This document shows, in pieces, positions 36,181 to 45,269 of a stretch of 64,000 nucleotides of DNA. The notes beneath the pieces are model-generated. The model was not told where the DNA came from. It worked only from the letters and a program-made list of their open reading frames with translations, and ran no database searches. A program made the position numbers and the translations under genes. Origin of the DNA: VRUE01 sp963718775 (GTDB lineage Bacteria > Actinomycetota > Thermoleophilia > Solirubrobacterales > 70-9); NCBI GenBank assembly GCA_963718775.1, contig OY970377.1, forward strand, positions 1,798,001-1,862,000, in the 5' to 3' direction. Each line of letters starts with the position of its first letter. Position 1 is the stretch's first letter.

Positions 36181-38191
36181 GAGCTGCTCGAGCAGGAAGT
36201 AGAGGGCGAGCCCGGCGAAGCCGGCGATCAGGAGCAGCGCGTAGCTGCGGACGAAGCCGCTCTGCACGACGCGGACGATGCCGGCCGCTGCCGCCGACGA
36301 CGTCCTCGGTGCCGTTGACGAGGCCGTCGACGACGAGGCGCTCGAAGGTGCGGTTGGCGAAGCGGCCGATCGCCAGCGCCGGGCGCACGATCAGGAAGTC
36401 GATCAGCTCGTCGAAGTACCACTTGTTGACGGCGAGCAGGTAGACGGGGCGCAGGCGCTGGCGGAAGAGCGCCGGCAGCTCGGGCTGGCGGACCCAGAGC
36501 AGGTAGGCGGTGGCGATGCCGAGCAGCGAGATCGCCCCGCCGATCGCCAGGCCGCGCCACTCGGCGCCGACGCTGGGGTGGATCTCGGCCAGCGGCGAGT
36601 CGTGCGAAGACCGGCTCGAGGAAGCCGAAGAGCACGTCGGTGACGCCGGGGACCTGGATCAGGCCGGCGAAGAGGGCGCCGAAGGCGAGCACCGCCATCG
36701 CCACCGCCATCGGCTTCGACTGCTCGGCGATGTGGTGGTGGGCGCCGGGGAAGCCGACATCGGCGTCCTCGAGCTCTTCGTTGGCCGGGTTGATCGGCGC
36801 GCCGTGGTGCAGGTGGCCGGTGTCGATCAGCTCCTGGGCCTCGGGGCAGGGCTTGCCGGGCAGCACCCGGAAGATCAGCCGGAAGGTGTAGAGCGCGGTC
36901 AGGAAGGCGCCGACGTAGCCGCCGATCGCCATCCAGAAGTACATGCCGCCGCGCGCCTCGGCGTAGGCGAGGATCGAGTCCTTGGAGAAGAAGCCCGAGG
37001 TGCCGGGGAAGGCGGCCAGGGCCAGGCCGCCGATCAGCAGCATCACCGAGGTGAAGCGCATCGCCTTCCAGAAGCCGCTCATCCGGTCGATGTCCTGGCG
37101 GTTCGCCATCGCCGAGATGATCGAGCCGGCGGCCATGAAGAGCAGCGCCTTGAAGAAGGCGTGGGTCATCAGGTGGAAGAGGCCGGCGCTGTAGGCGCCG
37201 ATCGAGACGCCCATGATCATGTAGCCGATCTGGCTCATCGTCGAGTAGGCGATCGCCCGCTTCAGGTCGGTCATCGCGATCGCGATCGTGCCGGCGACGA
37301 GCAGCGTCGCCAGGCCGACGAAGGCGGCGATGTCGGCCGCGGTCGGGGCGAGGTACGAAGAGCACGTGGGTGCGGGCGATCAGGTAGACGCCGGCGGTCA
37401 CCATCGTCGCCGCGTGGATCAGCGAGGAGACCGGCGTCGGGCCCTCCATCGCGTCCGGCAGCCAGGTGTGGAAGGGCAGCTGCGCCGACTTGGCGAAGGC
37501 GCCGACGAGGAGCAGCAGGCAGATCGCCGTGATCGTCCACTCGTCGCTGCTGGAAGACCTCGGGCGCCTGCTCGAAGACCGGGCCGTAGTCGAAGGTGCC
37601 CAGTTCGCGGAAGATCAGGAAGGCGGCGAGGACCAGGCCGATGTCGCCGACGACGTTGATCACGAAGGCCTTCATCCCGGCCTTGGTCGCCGTCGTGCGC
37701 CGGTACCAGAAGCTGATCAGCGCGTAGGAGGCGAAGCCGACGAAGGCCCAGCCGACGATCAGCAGCACGAAGTTGCCGGCGAGGACGAGCAGCAGCATCG
37801 AGAAGACGAAGAAGTTGAGGTAGCTGAAGAAGCGGTGGTAGCCCTCGTCGGACTGCATGTAGCCGAACGAGTAGAGGTGGATCAGGGTCGAGACCCCGGT
37901 GACGACGAGGATCATGAAGATCGAGAGCTGGTCGACGTAGATGCCGAGCTTGATGTCGAGCCCGGCGACGCTGGCGTAGTCCCAGAGCGAGGAGGCGTGG
38001 TGGCGCGCCTCGGGCTCTTCGCCGAGCAGGCCGAGCAGGACGGCGATCGCGCAGGCGAAGGCGAGGCCGATCGCGGCCGTGCCGACGACGCCGGCGGCGC
38101 GGGCGGAGATCGTCCGGTAGCCGAGCGCGATCGCGATCGAGCCGAGCAGCGGGAGGAGCAGGACCAGCCAGGCCCAGGCGGTGGCGCTCAT
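36178..38191 (-). CDS. nuoL: NADH-quinone oxidoreductase subunit L, frameshifted
   Basis: ATG 38191 overlaps the nuoK stop (ATGA). Proton-pumping subunit: DQLSIFMILVVTGVSTLIHL, FVGFASYALISFWYRR, PFHTWLPDAMEGPTPVSSLI, RAIAYSTMSQIGYMIMGVSI, HAFFKALLFMAAGSIISAMA, and a C-terminal lateral-helix region. Shifts near 37553, 37357, 36606 and 36297. After the last shift the final segment (QSGFVRSYALLLIAGFAGLA) reads in frame straight into NuoM without a stop; given the error-rich context I assume a base is missing rather than a real L-M fusion. Confidence 0.88.
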
Positions 38192-38487
38192 CCGCGCAGC
38201 TCCCTCAGCTCATCGACGTCGAGCGGCAGCCTGCGGCGGAAGATCGCCACGATCAGGCCGAGGCCGACGACGACCTCGCAGGCGGCGACGACCATGACGA
38301 CGATCGCGAAGATCTGCCCGTCCTGGTTGCCGACCATGCGGCTGAACGCGACCAGAGCCAGGTTCCCGGCGTTCAGCATCAGCTCGAGGCAGAGAAGGAT
38401 CACGACCGGGCTGCGGCGGATCAGGATGCCCATCGCGCCGACGGCGAACAGCAGGCTCGACAGGACGACGTACCACTCGATGTTCAC
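38188..38487 (-). CDS. nuoK: NADH-quinone oxidoreductase subunit K
   Basis: 99 residues with three membrane helices (WYVVLSSLLFAVGAMGIL; VVILLCLELMLNAGNLALVA; AIVVMVVAACEVVVGLGLIV). The two membrane glutamates essential for proton transfer are present: one in LLCLELMLNAGN, one in ACEVVVGLG. The frame is intact although genes on both sides are shifted. Its stop overlaps the nuoL start. Confidence 0.93.
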   Translation of the reverse strand: MNIEWYVVLSSLLFAVGAMGILIRRSPVVILLCLELMLNAGNLALVAFSRMVGNQDGQIFAIVVMVVAACEVVVGLGLIVAIFRRRLPLDVDELRELRG

Positions 38488-38510
38488 GACGGGACACCGC
38501 CAGCGTGGGA

Positions 38511-38586
38511 GGGGGCCGCGGGAGGGTCCTCAGAACACTCAAGCGAGGCTCCTGCCGAGCGTTCTGAGGACCCTCCCGCGGCCCCC
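38511..38586. repeat. Long inverted repeat at the nuoJ-nuoK junction
   Basis: Arms 38511-38540 and 38557-38586 match at 29 of 30 positions around a 16-nt loop. The nuoJ stop codon (38539) is inside the left arm, so the last 15-16 residues of NuoJ (FAGGRGRVLRTLGRSLA) are element-encoded. It lies inside an operon, so it should not fully terminate transcription. Confidence 0.92.
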
Positions 38587-39097
38587 TGCGAAGACTCGCG
38601 GCGCCCCGCCGAGGACGACGGCGCCGACGGCGGCGAGGAGCAGCAGGATCGAGGAGGCCTCGAAGGGGAGCAGGAACCGTTCGAGGAGGAGCTTGCCGAT
38701 TGCGGCGGGGTCTCCGAAGCCCGCTTGCACATCGGGGCCGTCGCGTGCCGAGGGCGAGCAGGGAGGAGCCGAGGACGGCGATCGAGAGCTCGACGAAGAG
38801 GACGGCGCCCATCAGCGGGGCGAGGAAGCGCTGGCCCGGGATCGGCTCCCAGGCCGACTCGGTGTCGCCGCCGACGTAGGCGACGACGAAGACGTAGAGG
38901 ACCATCACCGCGCCGGCGTAGACGACGACCTGGGCGGCGGCGACGAAGGCCGAGCTGAGCATCAGGAAGAGGACCGCCAGCGAGAAGAGGTGGACGATCA
39001 GCGCCAGCACCCCGTAGAAGGGGTTGCGCATCGCGACGACCCCGATCGCGCCGCCGAGGGCGCCGAGCGCCGCGGCGAAGAAGAGGACCGCTTCCAC
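38539..39097 (-). CDS. nuoJ: NADH-quinone oxidoreductase subunit J, frameshifted
   Basis: GTG 39097 overlaps the nuoI stop. Five-helix membrane subunit: GVVAMRNPFYGVLALIVHLF, SSAFVAAAQVVVYAGAVMVL (the conserved QVVVYAGAV motif), then a shift near 38742 and GKLLLERFLLPFEASSILLL, LAAVGAVVLGG. This is the last shifted gene on the right side of the error-rich region; nuoI and everything to 56 kb reads cleanly. The tail after GAVVLGGAP comes from the inverted repeat. Confidence 0.87.
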
Positions 39098-39639
39098 TAC
39101 TCGCCCTCCGCTTTCAGCGGCGTGCGCTCGATCGGCTCGGCCAGCAGCATCTCCTTGGTGAAGATCAGGTTCGAGCGGTCGTAGTCGGCCATCTCGTAGT
39201 CGTGGCCCATCGTGATCGCGTCGAAGGGACAGGCGATCTCGCAGTAGCCGCAGAAGATGCAGCGCGAGAGGTTGATCTCGTAGACGGCGGCGTAGCGCTC
39301 ACCGGCCGAGACCCGGTCGCCGGGGATGTTCTCGGCGGCGACGACGCGGATGCAGTCGGCCGGGCAGGCGGCGGCGCAGAGCGAGCAGCCGACGCACTTC
39401 TCGAGGCCGGTGTCCTCGAACTTGTGCAGCTTGTGGCGGCCGCGGAAGCGCGGGTAGACGGGCGTCTTCTCCTCGGGGTACTCGATCGTCAGCGGCCCCT
39501 CGATCAGCCGCGCCATCGTCGTCTTCAGGCCGCGCAGGGTCTCGCCGAAGGCGCGGTAGGCGCCGCCGACGCCGCCCGGCTCGGGCCCGCGCTGCACCTC
39601 GACGACGTCCTGGTCCTTCAGATAAGGAAACTCAGCCAC
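39097..39639 (-). CDS. nuoI: NADH-quinone oxidoreductase subunit I
   Basis: 180 residues. Two 4Fe-4S ferredoxin motifs, CVGCSLCAAACPADCI and CIFCGYCEIACPFDAI, bind clusters N6a and N6b, which pass electrons from NuoG to the N2 cluster in NuoB. N-terminal amphipathic region (GETLRGLKTTMARLIEGPLT) and the conserved YPRFRGRHKL are as in the family. A hairpin (39653-39689) lies between its start and the end of nuoH. Confidence 0.95.
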   Translation of the reverse strand: MAEFPYLKDQDVVEVQRGPEPGGVGGAYRAFGETLRGLKTTMARLIEGPLTIEYPEEKTPVYPRFRGRHKLHKFEDTGLEKCVGCSLCAAACPADCIRVVAAENIPGDRVSAGERYAAVYEINLSRCIFCGYCEIACPFDAITMGHDYEMADYDRSNLIFTKEMLLAEPIERTPLKAEGE

Positions 39640-39652
39640 GGCCGATCCTTCG

Positions 39653-39689
39653 TGGCGAGTTATCCGTGTATATGACGGGAAAGTCGCCA
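39653..39689. repeat. Hairpin, TTATCCGT-core family, inside the nuo operon
   Basis: Arms 39653-39667 and 39675-39689 match at 13 of 15 around GTATATG. Same 37-nt length and 27 shared positions with the hairpin at 8731-8767. It fills the only sizeable gap in the operon (nuoH-nuoI, 54 nt). Confidence 0.8.
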
Positions 39690-39693
39690 GCCA

Positions 39694-40692
39694 TCACGTG
39701 ACCACCACCAGGATCGCGGTGACGAGCACGTTCAGCGTCGCCAGCGGCAGCAGGATCTTCCAGCCGAAGCTCATCAGCTGGTCGTAGCGCAGCCGCGGCA
39801 GCGTCGCCCGGATCCAGATGAAGAGCAGGACCAGGCCGAGCATCTTGGCCAGCATCCAGATCGGGTCGAGGAAGCTCGGGCCGGGGCCCATCCAGCCGCC
39901 CAGGAACATCGCCGCGGCGACTCCTGAGACGACGATGATCTCCATGTATTCGACGAGCAGGAAGCTGCCGAAGCGCATGCCGCCGTACTCGGTCATGAAG
40001 CCCTGGACGAGTTCGGCGTCGGCCTCGGGCATGTCGAAGGGCGTGCGGTTGGTCTCGGCGAAGCCGGCCAGCATGAAGATCAGGAAGCCGACGAACTGGG
40101 GGATGACGAACCACATATCTCCCTGGGCGCGGACGATGTCGACCAGCGAGAGCGAGCCGCCCATCATGATCACGCCGAGCAGGGCCAGGCCCATCGCCAC
40201 CTCGTATGAGATCAGCTGGGCGGCGCCGCGCATCGCCCCGAGCAGGCTGTACTTCGAGCCCGAGGACCAGCCGCCGAGCAGCAGGCCGTAGAAGGCGATC
40301 GAGCCGACGGCGAAGAAGTAGAGGATGCCGATCGGCACGTCGATCCCGTAGAGGCCGACGCCGTGCTGCACGTCCCCCCAGGGGATGATCGCCAGCGCCA
40401 GCACGCCGGAGAGGACCGGCAGCAGCGGGCCGAGGATGAACAGGGTCGGGATCGCGTTGGCCGGCCGGAAGGCCTCCTTGGAGATCAGCTTGCCGACGTC
40501 GGCAAGCGGCTGCAGGATGCCGAAAGGGCCGACCCGGTTGGGGCCGTAGCGGTGCTGGAAGCGACCGATCAGCTTGCGCTCCAGCACCGTCATCAGGGGC
40601 AGGATGGCGAAGATCACCCCGAAGATGACCAGGCTCTTGACGACCATGATCCAGGTCGCTTCGACGAACTGGGTGTCGGCGATCGGCAGCAT
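39694..40692 (-). CDS. nuoH: NADH-quinone oxidoreductase subunit H
   Basis: 332 residues, eight helices. Conserved quinone-chamber segments: LMTVLERKLIGRFQHRYGPN, GPFGILQPLADVGKLISKEA, FAETNRTPFDMPEADAELVQ and GFMTEYGGMRFGSFLLVEYM. Start is ATG 40692, overlapping the nuoG stop (TGATG). The frame is open further upstream inside nuoG but that is spurious. NuoH forms the quinone-binding site with NuoB and NuoD. Confidence 0.95.
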   Translation of the reverse strand: MLPIADTQFVEATWIMVVKSLVIFGVIFAILPLMTVLERKLIGRFQHRYGPNRVGPFGILQPLADVGKLISKEAFRPANAIPTLFILGPLLPVLSGVLALAIIPWGDVQHGVGLYGIDVPIGILYFFAVGSIAFYGLLLGGWSSGSKYSLLGAMRGAAQLISYEVAMGLALLGVIMMGGSLSLVDIVRAQGDMWFVIPQFVGFLIFMLAGFAETNRTPFDMPEADAELVQGFMTEYGGMRFGSFLLVEYMEIIVVSGVAAAMFLGGWMGPGPSFLDPIWMLAKMLGLVLLFIWIRATLPRLRYDQLMSFGWKILLPLATLNVLVTAILVVVT

Positions 40693-43322
40693 CAGCGGGC
40701 GATCTTCTCGATCTGGACGCTGACGGGGCTGCCGTTGAGCAGGGCGTTGGCGTTCGCCTCGGCGGTGCCCTCGAGCAAGAAACAAACGCCCTCCGGCACA
40801 CGCTCCTTGATCGCCACGCGAGCGCTCAAGCTCGTTCCGTTCTGAGACACCTTGACCTCATCACCGGCTTTCAGGCCACGATGCGCGGCATCGGTTACCG
40901 ACAGCTCAACACGCTGCTGAGGGGCCAGAAACCTCAGTGGCGGATTGAGCTCTGTAATCGGGCCGGCCCACAAGTCTCGGTAGGTGGATAGCGCGAGTGC
41001 CCCGGGGTCGGCGGACGCGCTATCGCGCTGAGTGTCCGGCGCCCCCGGGGCACTCGCGCTTCCCGAATCTGAGAGGTCGGTCGGGCCCGACTCGCCGGAC
41101 ACTGAGCCCGAGGCGCCAGCAGCACTGGCGGAGATTGCATCGGCATCTCGCCGAGCGGCGTCCGCCGAGGCGGGCCCGACCGACCCACCACGTTCTTGCC
41201 ACCGGATTCCCCGGCCACCGATATCGGAGTCGGAGATGCCGATGTAGAAGGGGACCTCGGCCGCGAGAGCGGCGAAAGCCGACGGTTGGGAGCTGATGTT
41301 GGTGTCGTGGCCCAGGGCAATGGACAGCTCGGCGAGGACGCCCCAGTTGGGGCGGATGTCTCCGGGCCTTGAAGCACTTGGGCGGACGCGTTGCAGGCGG
41401 CCGTCGGGGTGCGACACGGTGCCGTCTTTCTCGGCGTGGGTCTCGAGCGGGAAGACGACGCTGGCCTTGGCTGTCGTGGCGGTCTCGAAGGTGGAGAAGG
41501 CGATGACGTGGTCGGCGGCCGTCAGGGCGCGGTCCCAAGCTTGGGTGTCCGGGAAGTCCCGGAGCGGGTCGACGCCAAAGAGCAGGACGGTCTTCAGCTC
41601 ACCTGACTCGAGCGCTTCCCGGATCTCCTCGGTCCCTCTGCCGACCGATGCTGCATTCGCCGTATCTATGCCGGTCAATGCAGGACTGGTCAGTCCCGGG
41701 CCGGCGTCGGGGAGGCAGCCGGCCTCGCGCAGGCCGCGGGCGTTGGTGAAGTCGGGGACTTCGAGCAGACCGGAGCTCTCCTTGCCGGCGAGATCCAAGG
41801 AAGCGGCGAGATCGAGCAGCGCGGCCGTGGCCTCCTCGCCCTCGCGACCGATCCGCTCCCCCCAGATCACGACCACTCGCTCCGCGCCTTGAAGTACGTC
41901 AGCCGTTGCCGATACCCCCTCCGAACGTTTTGCGGGGGAGGAGCCGGAAGCTTCGGGCGACAGCCCTTCGACGTCACTTCGACGAGTTGCGAGTGAGGAG
42001 GGGGCATCGGCAAGGGCCGCGGCCAGCTCTGCGAGGAACTGGGTCGCTTCGCCTGGCGCATAGCGCGTCGCCGCAGCCGCACCGCCGTCCAGCGTCGTCG
42101 GCGCTTCGGTCGCCACCGCCAGCCTGGCGCCGTTGCGGCGGATCGCCTTGCGGATGCGCAGGTCGAGGATCGGGCTGGAGTGGAGGGGATCGGTGCCGAC
42201 GAGGAGGATCACGTCGGCGTTGTCGATGTCGCGAACTTTGGCCGACAGCTGCGGCTGGGCAAGGCGAACCTGCAACCTCCGGCCTGTCACGCCGGAGGCC
42301 CTCGAGTCGATGTGCGGCGAGCCGAGGGCCTCGCGCATGATGCGCTGGACCAGGTAGCCCTCCTCGTTGGAGGCGTCGCCGACGATCGCGGCGCTCTGGG
42401 CGCCGGCCGCCTTCAGCGCCTCGGCGGCCTTGGCGATCGCCTGCTCCCAGCTCGCCTCGGCGCCGCCGCGCAGGCGCGGGCCGCGGACGCGCTGCTCGGC
42501 GTTGAACATCTCGAAGCCGTAGCGGCCGCGGTCGCAGAGCCAGCCGTCGTCGACCTCGGCGTTGTCGCGTGAGACGACCCGCTTCACCTGCTCGTCGCGG
42601 ACCGTGAAGCTGACGTTGCACTGGCTCGGGCAGAGCGTGCAGACCGAGCCGGCCTGCTCGATGTCCCAGGGCCGGGCACGGAAGCGGTAGGTGTAGCTGG
42701 TCAGCGCCCCGACCGGGCAGAGGTCGGTGATGTTGCCGTGGAAGGGCGCCACGTAGGGCCGGTCGTCGAAGGTGCCGACAAAGGTGCGGTCGCCACGCTC
42801 GAGCAGCTGCAGTTGCTCGTCCTCGGCGACCTCCTGGCTGAAGCGCACGCAGCGGTAACAGAGGATGCAGCGCTCGCGGTCGATCGCGACCAGCGGCGAG
42901 AGCTCGATCGGCTTCTCGAAGTGGCGCTTCTGGTCGGTCATGCGGCTCTTGCCGGGGCCCCAGCCCATCGAGATGTCCTGCAGTGGGCACTCGCCGCCCT
43001 TGTCGCAGACCGGGCAGTCGAGCGGGTGGTTGACGAGCAGGAACTCGACCACGGCGCTCTGGGCGTGCTTCACCTGGTCGGTCCGGGTGTGGACGACCAT
43101 GCCGTCGCGCACCGGGGTCGAGCAGGAGGTCTGCAGCTTCGGGATCCCCTCGATCTCAACCAGGCACATGCGGCAGGCGCCGACCGGCTCGCCGAGCTTC
43201 GGCTCGTAACAGAAGACCGGGATCTCGACGTCGCCCCGCTTGGCGGCGTCATGGAGCATCTCGCCCTCGGTCGCGGTCACCTCGCGCCCGTCGATGATCA
43301 GGCTGATCTCTTTGCCGCTCAC
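40692..43322 (-). CDS. nuoG: NADH-quinone oxidoreductase subunit G with inserted palindromic segments
   Basis: 876 residues. N-terminal 2Fe-2S domain (CYEPKLGEPVGACRMCLVEI), HPLDCPVCDKGGECPLQD, CILCYRCVRFSQE, then a molybdopterin oxidoreductase-like domain with its own 4Fe-4S site (CTLCPSQCNVSF) and a C-terminal molydopterin-dinucleotide-like domain. Two regions look inserted: about 438-473 (SLATRRSDVEGLSPEASGSS), encoded by 41906-42013, and about 713-778 (rich in Ser, Ala, Asp), encoded by two consecutive inverted repeats at 40990-41185. Both are low complexity and lie where loops would be expected. It holds most Fe-S clusters of the peripheral arm. Confidence 0.94.
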   Translation of the reverse strand: MSGKEISLIIDGREVTATEGEMLHDAAKRGDVEIPVFCYEPKLGEPVGACRMCLVEIEGIPKLQTSCSTPVRDGMVVHTRTDQVKHAQSAVVEFLLVNHPLDCPVCDKGGECPLQDISMGWGPGKSRMTDQKRHFEKPIELSPLVAIDRERCILCYRCVRFSQEVAEDEQLQLLERGDRTFVGTFDDRPYVAPFHGNITDLCPVGALTSYTYRFRARPWDIEQAGSVCTLCPSQCNVSFTVRDEQVKRVVSRDNAEVDDGWLCDRGRYGFEMFNAEQRVRGPRLRGGAEASWEQAIAKAAEALKAAGAQSAAIVGDASNEEGYLVQRIMREALGSPHIDSRASGVTGRRLQVRLAQPQLSAKVRDIDNADVILLVGTDPLHSSPILDLRIRKAIRRNGARLAVATEAPTTLDGGAAAATRYAPGEATQFLAELAAALADAPSSLATRRSDVEGLSPEASGSSPAKRSEGVSATADVLQGAERVVVIWGERIGREGEEATAALLDLAASLDLAGKESSGLLEVPDFTNARGLREAGCLPDAGPGLTSPALTGIDTANAASVGRGTEEIREALESGELKTVLLFGVDPLRDFPDTQAWDRALTAADHVIAFSTFETATTAKASVVFPLETHAEKDGTVSHPDGRLQRVRPSASRPGDIRPNWGVLAELSIALGHDTNISSQPSAFAALAAEVPFYIGISDSDIGGRGIRWQERGGSVGPASADAARRDADAISASAAGASGSVSGESGPTDLSDSGSASAPGAPDTQRDSASADPGALALSTYRDLWAGPITELNPPLRFLAPQQRVELSVTDAAHRGLKAGDEVKVSQNGTSLSARVAIKERVPEGVCFLLEGTAEANANALLNGSPVSVQIEKIAR
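40990..41060. repeat. In-frame inverted repeat in nuoG, element 1
   Basis: Arms 40990-41016 and 41034-41060 match at 24 of 27 around a 17-nt loop. Reads through as SASAPGAPDTQRDSASADPG. Its right half can also pair with the left arm of the next element (TGTCCGGCG with CGCCGGACA). Confidence 0.8.
41075..41185. repeat. In-frame inverted repeat in nuoG, element 2
   Basis: Arms 41075-41100 and 41160-41185 match at 24 of 26 around a 59-nt interior. Encodes GSVGPASADAARRDADAIS and following Ser/Ala residues, ending in GESGPTDL. Confidence 0.8.
41906..42013. repeat. In-frame element with inverted-repeat ends in nuoG, element 3
   Basis: Ends 41906-41922 and 41997-42013 match at 16 of 17. The 108-nt span equals 36 codons. 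It encodes a Ser-rich segment between ALADAP and VLQGAERVVV. Confidence 0.65.
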
Positions 43323-44650
43323 GTCGCCGCTCCCAGCGTCTCCGGGGTTGCCTGTACGACCGAGATCCGCGCTTCGTCCTCGAGCTGCTCGCCACCCGCT
43401 TCGGCGATCACCTGCTCGAACTCATCCCTGAACTTGCGGACCATCGCGCCGACCGGCATCGCCATCGAGTCGCCGAGCACGCAGAGGCAGTGGCCGATGA
43501 TGTTCTCCTGCACCGAGGCGACGATGTCGAGGTCCATCGGCGTCGCCTCGCCGCGCACTACCCGTTCCAGCATCTTCACCGTCCAGTTCGTTCCCTCGCG
43601 GCAGGGAGTGCACTTTCCGCAGGACTCGTGGTGGTAGAAGCGCGCCGTGCGCAGCGCCATGTGCGGGATCGAGACGCGGTCGTCGGCGACGATGATCGAG
43701 CCGGAGCCGAGCATCGAGCCGGCCGCGGCCATCGCCTCGAAGCTGTAGGGAAGGTCGAGGCCCTCCTCGGCGGTCAGCACCGGGGAGGAGGAGCCGCCGG
43801 GGTAGAAGGCCTTCACCTCGTGGCCCTCGGCCGGGCCGCCGGCGAGGCCGTAGATCAGCTCGCGCGTCGGGATGCCCAGCTCGACCTCGTAGTTGCCGGG
43901 CCGCCGCACGCCGCCGGAGATCGAGACGACCTTGGTGCCCGGCGACTGCTCTGTGCCGAAGCCCTTGAACCACTCGGCGCCGTTGCTGACGATGTGCGGC
44001 ACGTTGGAGAGCGTCTCGACGTTGTTGATCAGCGTTGGGCCGCCGTAGAGGCCCTGGACGGCCGGGAAGGGAGGCTTGAGGCGCGGGTTGCCGCGCTTGC
44101 CCTCGAGCGCGTCGAGCAGCGCCGTCTCCTCGCCGCAGATGTAGGCGCCGGCGCCGCGGTGGACGACCAGCTCCAGGTCGCGATGCGTGCCGAGGATGTC
44201 CTTGCCCAGGTAGCCGGCCTCGTACGCTTCGGCGACGGCGGCGTCGAGGATGTCGGCCTGCAAGTCGTACTCGCCGCGGATGAAGATGAAGGCGTGGCCG
44301 ATGCCGGCGGCCAGCGAGGCGATCGCGATCCCCTCGATCAGCTGGTGCGGGTTGCGCTGCATCAGCTCGCGGTCCTTGAAGGCGCCGGGCTCGGACTCGT
44401 CGGCGTTGCAGCAGAGGTACTTGTCGACGCCGCCGCCGCGGGGCAGGAAGCTCGCCTTTTTGCCCATCGAGAAGCCGGCGCCGCCGCGGCCGCGCAGCCC
44501 CGACTCTTCGAGCTCCTTGAGCACCTCGTCGGCCTCGAGCTCGCGGTAGGCCTTCTCCAGCGTCGCGTAGCCGCCGTAGCCCTTGTAGCCGGCGAGCGTG
44601 CGCAGCGCCGGGTCTTCGGCGTTCTTCAAGAGCATCCGCGTCTCAGGCAT
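43319..44650 (-). CDS. nuoF: NADH-quinone oxidoreductase subunit F
   Basis: 443 residues. NADH/FMN-binding subunit: SGLRGRGGAGFSMGKKASFL (NADH and FMN loop), CNADESEPGAFKDRELM, GAYICGEETALLDALEG, and the 4Fe-4S N3 ligands in ESCGKCTPCREG. This is where NADH enters complex I. Start ATG 44650 overlaps the nuoE end by 8 nt and the stop overlaps the nuoG start by 4 nt. Confidence 0.96.
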   Translation of the reverse strand: MPETRMLLKNAEDPALRTLAGYKGYGGYATLEKAYRELEADEVLKELEESGLRGRGGAGFSMGKKASFLPRGGGVDKYLCCNADESEPGAFKDRELMQRNPHQLIEGIAIASLAAGIGHAFIFIRGEYDLQADILDAAVAEAYEAGYLGKDILGTHRDLELVVHRGAGAYICGEETALLDALEGKRGNPRLKPPFPAVQGLYGGPTLINNVETLSNVPHIVSNGAEWFKGFGTEQSPGTKVVSISGGVRRPGNYEVELGIPTRELIYGLAGGPAEGHEVKAFYPGGSSSPVLTAEEGLDLPYSFEAMAAAGSMLGSGSIIVADDRVSIPHMALRTARFYHHESCGKCTPCREGTNWTVKMLERVVRGEATPMDLDIVASVQENIIGHCLCVLGDSMAMPVGAMVRKFRDEFEQVIAEAGGEQLEDEARISVVQATPETLGAAT

Positions 44651-45269
44651 CGGGGCCTCCCGGCAGCGGCCGTTTCTCCAGCGCCTTCTCAGGCAACACC
44701 TCGGCGCCGGCGCGCAGCTGCTCGATCGCGGTCTGCGCCTCGGTCGCCTCGAGCGGGCCGAAGTAGCGCTCGTCGATCGAGGCCATCGGCGCGATGTCGC
44801 AGGCGCCCAGGCACTCGAACCCGGTGACGAAGAGGTCCGCGTCGTCGCCGGCGGCGGCGCGGAAGGCGTCGAGCAGCTCGTCGCCGCCGCGCATCCAGCA
44901 GCTGATGTTGGTGCAGACGGCGACCTTGTGGGTGCCGACCGGGTCGGTGTGCAGGAGGTCGTAGAAGCTCGCCACCGACTCCAGGTAGGCCGGCGTCACC
45001 TGCATCACCGCGGCGGCCTGCCGGATCCCCCCCGGCGTGCACCAGCCGTAGAGCCGCTGCACCGCCCAGAGCGCCGGGATCGAGGCCGATTTGCGGTCCG
45101 GGTAGCGCGACATCAGCTCCTCGATCCGCTCGCGCAGCTCCGCCGGGCAATCGACCTCATGAAGCTCGGGGATCTGCTCGGACGTGCGGTCCGGGACGCG
45201 CCCCTCGGTGACGGCGCGATCGACCGGCAGGTTGGGATTGACAATGCCGGGACCGTCGACGGGACTCAT
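44643..45269 (-). CDS. nuoE: NADH-quinone oxidoreductase subunit E
   Basis: 208 residues, thioredoxin-like 2Fe-2S protein (N1a). Cluster ligands are in VAVCTNISCWMRGG and FECLGACDIAPM. Upstream helical part SASIPALWAVQRLYGWCTPG and VASFYDLLHTDPVG are typical. ATG 45269 overlaps the nuoD stop. Confidence 0.95.
   Translation of the reverse strand: MSPVDGPGIVNPNLPVDRAVTEGRVPDRTSEQIPELHEVDCPAELRERIEELMSRYPDRKSASIPALWAVQRLYGWCTPGGIRQAAAVMQVTPAYLESVASFYDLLHTDPVGTHKVAVCTNISCWMRGGDELLDAFRAAAGDDADLFVTGFECLGACDIAPMASIDERYFGPLEATEAQTAIEQLRAGAEVLPEKALEKRPLPGGPDA

Noticed and set aside
40692..42013. The plus-strand open frames over nuoG as candidate overlapping genes
   Set aside because: They have biased, low-complexity composition and no start signals; NuoG is continuous on the other strand.
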